NCBI GenBank assembly: GCA_041666125.1
Contig: JBAYHN010000003.1
Location: 1 to 35,663, forward strand
Direction: 5' to 3'
From: JBAYHN01 sp041666125
GTDB lineage: Bacteria > Patescibacteriota > Gracilibacteria > UBA1369 > UM-FILTER-53-11
Length of the DNA: 35,663 nt
Below, in pieces: positions 24,303-31,967 of the stretch. The translations under genes were made by a program, and so were the position numbers. Under the pieces are notes generated by a model. That model ran no database searches, was not told the origin of the DNA, and saw nothing but the letters and a program-made list of their open reading frames with translations. How positions within the stretch are numbered: position 1 is the stretch's first letter; every line of letters begins with the position of its first letter.

Positions 24303-25352
24303 ATGTCTTTTTTAGAGCAGTTTGAAAAACTCCGACTTACCGTTCCTCGCCTTTCGCTAATGAATTCCCAAAATGAGGGGAGTTTTTACTGCAACTACAC
24401 CCATAAATGTATAGGCTGCTTTAATTCTATAGGCAGCGATTTTATGAAGGATTCCCATTATAATTATTGGAGTTATTTTAATATTGATTCGATTGATTGT
24501 TCTTATTGTCGCAATTGCGAAGGTTCTTTTGAATGTGTGGATTGTAAAAATTGCCTGGATTCCACTTTTTTGCAGGACTGTGAAGATTGCACCAGATGTG
24601 ATTATTGTTATGATTGTCAGAATTTGGAGGACTCATTTGCTTGTATTGGCTTGTGGCGCAAGAAATATCATATTTTTAATAAACCCTATACCGAAGAAAA
24701 ATATATTGAACTTGTTAATAAATTAAAGAAAAAACCTCCCGAGGAATTGCGTAAGCTTTTTAAAGAAGTTAAAAGAAACAGGCCACACGTTTTTATGCGC
24801 CAAAATAGAAATAAGGGCGAATGCACCGGTGATTATATTAGTAATAGCAAATCATCACAGTATTGTTTTGATACCGAAAAATGCAGTAATTGTTGTTATA
24901 TGAATAATGCGATTAGTTGCACAGACTGCATGGATATTTCTTTTGCAGGAGAGGCGTCGGTAAAAGACTGTTATGAAATAATGAGCGGAATGGGAATTGA
25001 GCACAGCATGTTTTGTAGCAATTGCTGGTATGGAAAGTCTCTGCAATATTGTGAATATTGTTTTAATTGCGAGTATTGTTTTGGATGCGTTGGTTTAAAA
25101 GATAGAAAGTTTTATATATTAAACAGGGCCTTTGCACCGGACCAATATTTTGAAACCGTCGCGGAAATTGTTGAACGCATGCGTAAAAACGGAGAATATG
25201 GAAAATGGTTTAGTTCCGTGTATCCGCCTGAAGATTCAAAGATGTGCGAGGAAAACGAATGTATAATGCATAATTTTCAATCTGCGACGCATCTTTCGCT
25301 CGAAGAAAAAAGAAACGATGTCGGCATTGAATGGGATAAAATTTTAAGATAA
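24303..25352 (+). CDS. Cysteine-rich repeat protein, second copy
   Basis: A 349-residue protein with 32 cysteines, homologous to the product at 22996. It begins SFLEQFEKLRLTVPRLSLMN, similar to the other protein's LKNLVLIKPLCALNN. Half 1 has CSYCRNCEGSFECVDCKNC and CEDCTRCDYCYDC, then IGLWRKKYHIFNKPYTEEKY; the middle is ECTGDYISNSKSSQYCF; half 2 ends CEYCFNCEYCFGCVGLKDRKFYILNRAF. Cys spacings again are multiples of three within halves, with one slip (14 residues) and one extra Cys (SNCCY). A C-terminal tail (about 290-349) has no counterpart in the first copy. The start ATG has a purine run with AAGG only 3 bases before it, which is tight for a ribosome site. It is in frame with the zinc-ribbon ORF across one stop. 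Confidence 0.78.
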   Translation: MSFLEQFEKLRLTVPRLSLMNSQNEGSFYCNYTHKCIGCFNSIGSDFMKDSHYNYWSYFNIDSIDCSYCRNCEGSFECVDCKNCLDSTFLQDCEDCTRCDYCYDCQNLEDSFACIGLWRKKYHIFNKPYTEEKYIELVNKLKKKPPEELRKLFKEVKRNRPHVFMRQNRNKGECTGDYISNSKSSQYCFDTEKCSNCCYMNNAISCTDCMDISFAGEASVKDCYEIMSGMGIEHSMFCSNCWYGKSLQYCEYCFNCEYCFGCVGLKDRKFYILNRAFAPDQYFETVAEIVERMRKNGEYGKWFSSVYPPEDSKMCEENECIMHNFQSATHLSLEEKRNDVGIEWDKILR

Positions 25353-25367
25353 GCTCTAGACCTAATT

Positions 25368-28226
25368 ATGGGCTTCTCCATCAAAAAATATAATGAAAGG
25401 CAGCGCACGGCCATTAAACATGAGAATGGCCCGCTTTTGGTGGTTTCTGGAGCTGGGACGGGTAAAACCAACCTTCTTGTGGGGAAAATTCTTTATTTGA
25501 TACAAGAAAAGGGTGTGAAGCCGGAGGAGATTTTGGCTCTTACTTTTAGCGAAAAGGCCACTCAGGAGATGATGGAAAGGGTCGACATGGAATTGCCCAT
25601 TGGTTATGGCGAAATCTGGATTAAGACCTTTCATTCTTTCTGTGACAGTGTGCTGCGGGAACGTGGACATGAAATTGGCCTGCCGGTGGATTTTAAGCTC
25701 GTTACGGACGTGGATTTGTGGACGCTTATGCGAAATCACATGTCCGAGTTTAAACTTGAGTATTTCCGCTCGCTTGGGAGCCCAAACAGATTTATAGGGC
25801 TAATGCAGGAGCATTTTAGCCGCTTGAAGGATGAAAACATTTTGCCGGAAGATTATTTGAGATCTGCAGAAAATCTAGTTAAGAAAGCAGAAACAGAAGA
25901 AGATAAAGAACTGGCCGAAAAACATCTTGAACTCGCTCACGCTTATTTTGTTTATGAAAAATTGTTAATAGAAAAAGGCTTTTTGGATTTTGGTGGGCTT
26001 ATGAGTTATGCAATTCGGCTTTTCGAAAAAAGAAAATCGGTTTTAAGGGAATACCAAGATCGATTTAAATATATTTTGGTTGATGAGTTCCAAGATACAA
26101 ATTTTGCGCAGAATAAAATTGTAACGATGTTGGCTGCAACTCATAAAAATCTTATTGTGGTTGGTGACGATGATCAATCCATTTATAAATGGCGTGGAGC
26201 ATCGCTTACAAACATTAAATATTTTCAGGAAAGTTTTCCGGGGACTAAATGCGTTGTATTAAACGAAAACTACAGGAGCAGCCAGCCAATTTTGGATTTG
26301 GCATATGGAGTAATTCAAAAAAATAATCCAAATAGATTGGAAGTAAGTCAGAATATAGATAAGAAATTAAAGGCCATGAATGCGCCAAAAACATCCAAGG
26401 CGGTGCCGGAGATTTTTCATTTTGACGAGTTGGAGCAGGAGGTTGATTTTGTGGTGAATCAAGCAGCTGCAGTCCTTAAGAAAGGCAAGTCTCCTGCAAT
26501 ATTAATTCGCACAAATGCCTTAGCTGCGCCTTTTTTGGAGAAATTAAAACGCATGTCACTCCCCTTCCAGCATTTTTCCGCAACAAACTTATTTACAAAG
26601 GCCGGAGTAAAAGACTGCATATCGCTTTTAAAAGTTTTGGCTGATCCATGGAACGATATTGCAATGTTTAGATTTTTGTCTCTGCCGTTTTGGAAAATAA
26701 ATATGGATGCGATTTTGGAAGTTACTCGCAAATCAAAATACGAACGTTCTTCCCTTTTTAATTTAATGAAACAGAATAAGGCCTTCGAGAAAGCCAAATT
26801 AATTCTGGATGAGTTGGTTGAATTTTCGAGGGAGAATCACGTTTCTGACGTGCTTTCTAAGTTTTTTGAATTGAGCGGATATTTAAAAGACGTTACTTCT
26901 AAAGCTATGTCTGAAGATGAAAAAAATGCGGAGATTCTGGAGGATATTGCGAATTTCTCTGAAAGAGTTAAAGAGTTTGAGAGCACGAACGAAAATAAAA
27001 AAGTTCAGGATTTTGTTCGTTATTTGGATATGCTTGAGCAGGCCGGTGAGCGAAGTGTGAATTCCGTTTCCATTGATCCAGGTGCAATAAAAATTCTAAC
27101 AATTCATAGTGCCAAGGGGCTTGAATTTGATTGCGTTTTTCTGCCTGGCCTTGTGCAATGGAAATTCCCTTCGGTAAATCGCGCGGAGCCTTTTGCAATT
27201 CCGCAGGAGCTAATACCGGAGCCGTTGCCTCTTGGCAATCATCACATGGAAGAAGAGCGCAGGCTGTTTTATGTGGCCTGCACGCGCGCAAAAGAGACGC
27301 TCGTGCTTTCTTATAGCGATTTTTATGATGGTAAGCGCCAGTGGAAGCCATCACAATTTGTGCTGGAAGCGCTGGAAACCGGCAAAGCCGTTCAAAAAGA
27401 TTCAAAAAGAAAATCAAAAAAACAGGGTGCTATGGATTTTGAAAATTTGAATGTAGATAGAGAGCACCAAGAAATTAAAAACAAAGTGCCAAAGTTGAGT
27501 TTTAGCCAAATAAATTGTTTTTCCACCTGTCCGCTTCAATATAAATTCAGATATTTATTTAATTTGCCAAGTGAGCCTGTTGGAATTTTGAGTTTTGGAA
27601 ATACTATTCACAATACGTTGCGCAGTTTTTATGAGCATTTACAAAATAATCCGCAAGAAGTTAGTGATAATCTGTTGCCGCTTTTAAAAGAAACTTATGA
27701 GGAAAATTGGCTTTCGGATGGCTATGAAACAAAAGCGATACTGGAAGATCAAAAGCGCCGTGGCCTAAAAATTCTGGAAGATTTTTATGAAAAAGATTTT
27801 GCCGTTTCGCGAGTAATTCCGGAGTTTATAGAAAGGCCTTTTAAGTTGAAAATTGGCGATTTAGTGGTAGAAGGCAGAATTGATCGCATAGATAAATTGC
27901 CAGATGGAACATATGAAGTTATTGATTATAAAACCGGTTCTGCAAAAGATAAAAGCCTGAAAAACGACCTTCAGCTTTCGATTTATGCGTTGGCTTGCAA
28001 GGAGGTTTTTGGCTTACAGGTCTCTAAATTAAGCCTTTATTACATTGAATCGCTGGAGAAAAATTCCACAACGAGAAAAGATGCGCAAATTGAAGATTGC
28101 AAAGAAGATCTAGCTAAAATGGCAAAGGAAATTGCAATTTCTGACTTTTGCCCTACTCCAGGTGGCCATTGCAGCTATTGTGACTTCCGTTTAGTTTGTC
28201 CCGCGAAAGCTGCGGTGGTACGATGA
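25368..28226 (+). CDS. UvrD/PcrA-like superfamily 1 helicase fused to a RecB/Cas4-type Fe-S nuclease
   Basis: A 952-residue ATP-dependent DNA helicase-nuclease. Helicase motifs: Q motif YNERQRTAI, Walker A GAGTGKT (28-34), DEFQD (239-243), VVGDDDQSIYKWRG, LNENYRSSQPILDL, IHSAKGLEFD (about 578) and FYVACTRAKE (about 634). The C-terminal PD-(D/E)XK domain (about 710-950) has GRIDRID (D839), VIDYKTG (D853, K855), QLSIYAL, and likely Fe-S cysteines C721, C935, C938, C944 (C-x2-C-x5-C at the end). The same layout occurs in AdnAB, AddB and related end-resection enzymes; a role in double-strand-break processing is the best inference, in place of RecBCD. It starts 15 bases after the Cys-rich gene, with rmuC 23 bases downstream, and could be co-transcribed with both. 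Confidence 0.93.
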   Translation: MGFSIKKYNERQRTAIKHENGPLLVVSGAGTGKTNLLVGKILYLIQEKGVKPEEILALTFSEKATQEMMERVDMELPIGYGEIWIKTFHSFCDSVLRERGHEIGLPVDFKLVTDVDLWTLMRNHMSEFKLEYFRSLGSPNRFIGLMQEHFSRLKDENILPEDYLRSAENLVKKAETEEDKELAEKHLELAHAYFVYEKLLIEKGFLDFGGLMSYAIRLFEKRKSVLREYQDRFKYILVDEFQDTNFAQNKIVTMLAATHKNLIVVGDDDQSIYKWRGASLTNIKYFQESFPGTKCVVLNENYRSSQPILDLAYGVIQKNNPNRLEVSQNIDKKLKAMNAPKTSKAVPEIFHFDELEQEVDFVVNQAAAVLKKGKSPAILIRTNALAAPFLEKLKRMSLPFQHFSATNLFTKAGVKDCISLLKVLADPWNDIAMFRFLSLPFWKINMDAILEVTRKSKYERSSLFNLMKQNKAFEKAKLILDELVEFSRENHVSDVLSKFFELSGYLKDVTSKAMSEDEKNAEILEDIANFSERVKEFESTNENKKVQDFVRYLDMLEQAGERSVNSVSIDPGAIKILTIHSAKGLEFDCVFLPGLVQWKFPSVNRAEPFAIPQELIPEPLPLGNHHMEEERRLFYVACTRAKETLVLSYSDFYDGKRQWKPSQFVLEALETGKAVQKDSKRKSKKQGAMDFENLNVDREHQEIKNKVPKLSFSQINCFSTCPLQYKFRYLFNLPSEPVGILSFGNTIHNTLRSFYEHLQNNPQEVSDNLLPLLKETYEENWLSDGYETKAILEDQKRRGLKILEDFYEKDFAVSRVIPEFIERPFKLKIGDLVVEGRIDRIDKLPDGTYEVIDYKTGSAKDKSLKNDLQLSIYALACKEVFGLQVSKLSLYYIESLEKNSTTRKDAQIEDCKEDLAKMAKEIAISDFCPTPGGHCSYCDFRLVCPAKAAVVR

Positions 28227-28249
28227 CACGGCAATAAACTTTTAATTTT

Positions 28250-29317
28250 ATGGAAATTTTTATCTTTATTTTTGGAATCGTTGTAATTGGTGGCTTTTTT
28301 GCGCTTTATTTAAAGCTCACGAGTCTCGGCAAAAATCAGTCGGAAGATCAAACGCTAAAGCTTTTGAATCAGACTTTTAGTGATCGGATGAGAGACATGA
28401 CCCACCAGTTCCAGGAGCAAACCAAACAGGTTAATCTTCAGCTTGCCCAAAATGCCGACATTTTGCAGAAATCAAATAGAACAATTGGCGAAAGGTTGGA
28501 TAATGCCGCAAAAGTTGTTTCTGGCGTTACAGACAGACTTGGCCAAATGGAAGAAGCAAACAAGCGTATTTATGATGTTGGAAAGGATATTGCGAGTTTG
28601 CAGGATATTTTGCGAGCGCCAAAATTGCGTGGATCCCTTGGCGAGTTTTTTCTTGGGGATTTGCTTAGCCAGTACTTCCCAAAAGAGCAATATTCACTTC
28701 AGTACACCTTTAAAAATGGAGAAAAAGTTGACGCTGCTCTGCATTTGGCCGACGGCAAAATTGTGCCGATTGATTCCAAATTTCCGATGGAAAATTTTAA
28801 GAAAATGCTTGAGGCTAAAGATGATAAAGATAAAAAAGCGCATCGAAAAACTTTTGTTTCGGATGTTAAGAAGCGCATTGATGAAATTTCCAAATATATT
28901 TTGCCGGACGAGGGCACTTTGGATTTTGCATTGTTATACATTCCGGCCGAAAATATTTATTACGAAGTAATTATAAAAGATGAAGGCGATGATTCCCTGG
29001 GCAATTATGCATTTAAAAAGCGCGTAATCCCTGTTTCTCCAAATAATTTCTTTGTTTATATACAAACCGTTTTGATGGGGCTTCGTGGCCTGCAAATTGA
29101 GCAGAACGCCAAGCAGATTATGGAAGAGCTAATTCGCATAAAGAATGATTTTACCCGTTTTGGTGAGGATTTTGATGTGCTTGGCTCACACATTGTTCAT
29201 TCCGAGCAGAAATATGATGAATCCAAGCGCCGTCTGGAGAAAATCGGCCAAAAGATGGAAAGTATTGAACAGATAAAAGCCAAAGAATCCGTTAAGCTTG
29301 CCGCACCTGCTAGGTGA
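28250..29317 (+). CDS. rmuC: RmuC-family DNA recombination protein
   Basis: A 355-residue protein with one N-terminal membrane helix (about 3-21), a helical coiled-coil region (about 40-115) and the RmuC domain: LRGSLGEFFLGDLLSQYFP, GEKVDAALHL, VPIDSKFPMENF (D175, K177, nuclease-like core) and LLYIPAENIYYEVI. RmuC proteins limit recombination between short inverted repeats and have a restriction-endonuclease-like fold, but their biochemical activity is poorly defined. A C-terminal coiled coil (YDESKRRLEKIGQKMESIEQ) is usual. Its place directly after the helicase-nuclease suggests a shared DNA-repair operon. The stop TGA lies within a strong hairpin (29300-29321). Confidence 0.93.
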   Translation: MEIFIFIFGIVVIGGFFALYLKLTSLGKNQSEDQTLKLLNQTFSDRMRDMTHQFQEQTKQVNLQLAQNADILQKSNRTIGERLDNAAKVVSGVTDRLGQMEEANKRIYDVGKDIASLQDILRAPKLRGSLGEFFLGDLLSQYFPKEQYSLQYTFKNGEKVDAALHLADGKIVPIDSKFPMENFKKMLEAKDDKDKKAHRKTFVSDVKKRIDEISKYILPDEGTLDFALLYIPAENIYYEVIIKDEGDDSLGNYAFKKRVIPVSPNNFFVYIQTVLMGLRGLQIEQNAKQIMEELIRIKNDFTRFGEDFDVLGSHIVHSEQKYDESKRRLEKIGQKMESIEQIKAKESVKLAAPAR

Positions 29318-29321
29318 CGGC
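29300..29321 (+). other. Hairpin across the rmuC stop codon
   Basis: GCCG-CACCT pairs with AGGTG-(A)-CGGC around a GCT loop: nine base pairs with one bulged A, including the stop TGA. A nearby palindrome TTGCCGGCAA (29340-29349) gives a second, alternative pairing (CTTGCCG at 29297-29303 with CGGCAAG at 29344-29350). No U-tract follows, so it may attenuate or protect the 3' end rather than terminate in the standard way. Confidence 0.45.
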
Positions 29322-29424
29322 ACCCGCCCTTAGGCTTGATTGCCGGCAAGTTATAGAATTTTCCAAGATTTGCCTTTAAGGTTAATTTCAGATAGACTCT
29401 GACTGTTATTTTTGTATTTTTACT

Positions 29425-31572
29425 ATGTCTGTCAAATTAGCTGATTTAGGCAAAAAAGTTGGGCTTTCGACTGCTGATCTTAAAAAAAAGGTTAAAGAGC
29501 TTGGATTTGAATTAAAACCACTCGCCCGCTCTATTGAAGATGACGTGGCAGCTCTTGTTGAAGATGAATTAAATAAAAAAGCCGTTGCGCCTGCTGCGGC
29601 TACAGAAATTGCACCGGAACCGGCACTTGAAGAAGAAGCCGACAAAGGCACTGTTTCTGTTTATGCGGATATAATCGAAAAAGAACTTGATAAAGAGATC
29701 ATCAAATCGCAGCGCAAAATGACTGCCGGAAAGGATGCGCTTGGTGGACCAAAAATTAAAAAGTCACAACCGGCTCCTGCAATACAGGCGCAAATTAGTA
29801 GTGGCGGGATCGAAATTCCAGATGTTATTTCCGTTAAAGAATTTGCCGAAAAAACAGGACTTAATCCTGTAAAAGTCATTGGTGAGTTGATGAAGAATGG
29901 AATCTTGGCAAACATTAACCAGGTTATTGATTATGATACGGCTTCAATTATTGCCGATGATTTTGGAATAAAAATCAGACGAAAACGTTCGGAAGCAAAT
30001 GTGGAAGATATTATGAGCGGTAATTTGGATATTTTGATTAAAGAAGATGACGAAAAAGATTTGAGCGTTCGTCCGCCAATAGTCACGGTTATGGGTCATG
30101 TGGATCATGGAAAGACAAAACTTTTGGATGCGATTCGTGAAACGGACATTGTTGCCACGGAAGCCGGCGGAATTACTCAGCACATTGGTGCATATCAAGT
30201 TACAAAAAATGGCCGAAAGATCACGTTTGTGGATACTCCGGGTCACGAGGCTTTTACTTCCATGCGTGCGCGCGGAGCCAAAATCACAGACATCGTAATT
30301 TTGGTTGTTGCCGCAGATGAAGGCGTAAAACCACAGACAATAGAAGCGCTTAATCATGCAAAAGAAGCGGGCGTTCCGATCATTGTGGCAATAAATAAAA
30401 TCGATAAAGAAGATATAAATATTGATCGTGTAAAAGCTCAACTTGCAGAGAACGGATTACAGCCGGAAGACTGGGGTGGCAAAACCATTATGGTTCCTGT
30501 TTCTGCAATTACCGGCGATGGAATACCAACTTTACTCGAAATGATTTTGCTCGTTGCGGATATGGATCCTCTTCGCGCAAATCCAAACAGACCTGCGGTA
30601 GCAACTGTTTTGGAAGCTCATTTAGATAAGAGCCTCGGTCCTGTGGCAACAGTGATTGTAAATACAGGAACTTTGCGTGTTGGCGATCCAATTGTTATCG
30701 GCGACATTTGTGGCCGCGTAAAAATAATGAAGAATTATTTGGGTGTTGCTTTTGCAGAAGCACCGCCATCTACTCCGGTAAGAATTGCCGGTCTGGAAGC
30801 TTCTCCAAGTTCAGGAGACATTTTGCAGGTCGTTCCAAGCATGGATGAAGCTCGCAAAAAAGCCGATCAAATCGACATTATGCGCAAGGACGCATCATTC
30901 ACTTCCGCCGCAATGGGCTTGGAGCAGATTATGTCCGCCATTCAGGCTGGAAAATTAAAAACTTTAAAAGTGGTATTAAAGGCCGATACTCTTGGCACTC
31001 TTGAGGCGTTAAAGCTTTCACTAGCGCAAGTTAAAAAAGACGAAGTTTCGGTAAAAATTATTCACGCCGGAGTTGGTGCGATTACAGAAAGCGACGTAAT
31101 AATGGCTTCTGCATCAAAAGGAATCGTAGTTGGATTTAATACTCTTGCTCCATCTCACGTTAAACAGGTTGCCGATGAACACAACGTCCAAATTTTCACT
31201 TACAAGATTATTTATCATTTGATTGATGACCTCAAAAAGATTCTTTCCGGATTGCTCGAACCAGAAGTTACAACTGTTATTCTTGGTCGTGCCGAAATTC
31301 GCCAAGTATTTTTGACCAACAGAAAATCCATGATAGTTGGTTGTAAAGTTATGTCTGGCAAAATCGAAAATAAAGCGCGCGTTAAAATTTATCGTGGAGA
31401 AGAACATATTGGAGATGGCTTTATTGCCTCACTCAAGCGCATTAACGACGTAGTTCACGAAATTGGCGAAGGCAATGATTGCGGAATAAAAATTGACACC
31501 GACGTTGAACTACAAGAAAAAGACATTTTGGAACCTTGGAAAGAAGAACGCAGAACCAGAATTGTAACTTAG
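29425..31572 (+). CDS. infB: Translation initiation factor IF-2
   Basis: A 715-residue GTPase that brings initiator tRNA to the 30S subunit and joins subunits. A first IF2_N-type helix bundle (VKLADLGKKVGLSTADLKKK) is followed by an Ala/Glu-rich linker, then a second IF2_N (ISVKEFAEKTGLNPVKVIGEL). The G domain has GHVDHGKT (224-231), AGGITQHIG, DTPGHEAF, NKID and VSAITGDG. Domains II to IV complete the protein (GPVATVIVNTGTLRVGD; VVLKADTLGTLEAL; GCKVMSGKIENKARVKIYRG). The linker is short, as in reduced genomes. The 107 bases upstream hold the rmuC hairpins and no clear promoter. The cupin gene follows 5 bases after the stop, so infB may head the deoxysugar operon. Confidence 0.97.
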   Translation: MSVKLADLGKKVGLSTADLKKKVKELGFELKPLARSIEDDVAALVEDELNKKAVAPAAATEIAPEPALEEEADKGTVSVYADIIEKELDKEIIKSQRKMTAGKDALGGPKIKKSQPAPAIQAQISSGGIEIPDVISVKEFAEKTGLNPVKVIGELMKNGILANINQVIDYDTASIIADDFGIKIRRKRSEANVEDIMSGNLDILIKEDDEKDLSVRPPIVTVMGHVDHGKTKLLDAIRETDIVATEAGGITQHIGAYQVTKNGRKITFVDTPGHEAFTSMRARGAKITDIVILVVAADEGVKPQTIEALNHAKEAGVPIIVAINKIDKEDINIDRVKAQLAENGLQPEDWGGKTIMVPVSAITGDGIPTLLEMILLVADMDPLRANPNRPAVATVLEAHLDKSLGPVATVIVNTGTLRVGDPIVIGDICGRVKIMKNYLGVAFAEAPPSTPVRIAGLEASPSSGDILQVVPSMDEARKKADQIDIMRKDASFTSAAMGLEQIMSAIQAGKLKTLKVVLKADTLGTLEALKLSLAQVKKDEVSVKIIHAGVGAITESDVIMASASKGIVVGFNTLAPSHVKQVADEHNVQIFTYKIIYHLIDDLKKILSGLLEPEVTTVILGRAEIRQVFLTNRKSMIVGCKVMSGKIENKARVKIYRGEEHIGDGFIASLKRINDVVHEIGEGNDCGIKIDTDVELQEKDILEPWKEERRTRIVT

Positions 31573-31577
31573 TTAGC

Positions 31578-31967
31578 ATGCAATCTAAATTTTGGACTTT
31601 ACCGATCTTCACTGATTCCCGAGGGAGCCTTTCTTCGGTTGAATTTTTGGATCTGCCATTTAAGCCAAAGCGAATATATTTTATTTATGATGTAGAAGGA
31701 ATGCGCGGCGGACATGCCCACAAAAAAGAAAAAGAGGTTTTTATATGTTTAAAGGGCTCATTCACAGGAAAAATTCACGACGGCAAACGCTTCACATCAT
31801 TTAAATTCAATAAACCAGGCCAGGCACTTTATACTGCAAATTTGGTTTGGCACGAATTTAATGATTTTTCCAAAGATGCTGTTATGCTGGCCATTTCATC
31901 TACTCCTTACAAAGGCCAAAAAGAGTATATAATGCAACTCGACGACTTTATAAATTATGTCAAATAA
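31578..31967 (+). CDS. Cupin-domain sugar 3,4-ketoisomerase-like protein (FdtA/QdtA/WxcM family)
   Basis: A 129-residue single cupin. The motif GMRGGHAHKKEKEVFICLKG, with H46-A-H48, and the segments FTDSRGSLSSVEF, FIYDVEG and LVWHEFNDF match the FdtA/QdtA group, which isomerises dTDP-4-keto-6-deoxyglucose at C3/C4 using the two His residues. I chose ATG 31578 rather than an in-frame ATG at 31536, because the latter lies inside infB and the family starts near here. Its stop overlaps the rfbB start by 11 bases. Its substrate would be the RfbB product, in line with its position. It is not RfbC: the 3,5-epimerase is longer and has different motifs. The exact reaction is an inference. Confidence 0.85.
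   Translation: MQSKFWTLPIFTDSRGSLSSVEFLDLPFKPKRIYFIYDVEGMRGGHAHKKEKEVFICLKGSFTGKIHDGKRFTSFKFNKPGQALYTANLVWHEFNDFSKDAVMLAISSTPYKGQKEYIMQLDDFINYVK

Larger units (their letters stand above)
23961..25352 (+). other. Composite reading frame interrupted by a single TAA
   Basis: The zinc-ribbon ORF and the second Cys-rich ORF are in the same frame (start positions differ by 342 bases). Apart from the TAA at 24240-24242, the frame is open from 23961 to 25352; the bridging codons read FGKWQKIGYNW and RSKYLEKRC. Joined, they would encode a protein of about 463 codons with a zinc-ribbon head, linker and Cys-rich body. Point nonsense mutation, assembly error, readthrough or genuine gene fission are all possible. 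Confidence 0.6.

Noticed and set aside
27131..27450. Short plus-strand frames inside the helicase gene
   Set aside because: They are alternate frames of a region coding conserved helicase motifs and show no domain of their own.
31536..31577. Upstream ATG for the cupin gene
   Set aside because: It would overlap infB by 37 bases and add 14 residues with no match to the family start; ATG 31578 lies 5 bases after the infB stop.
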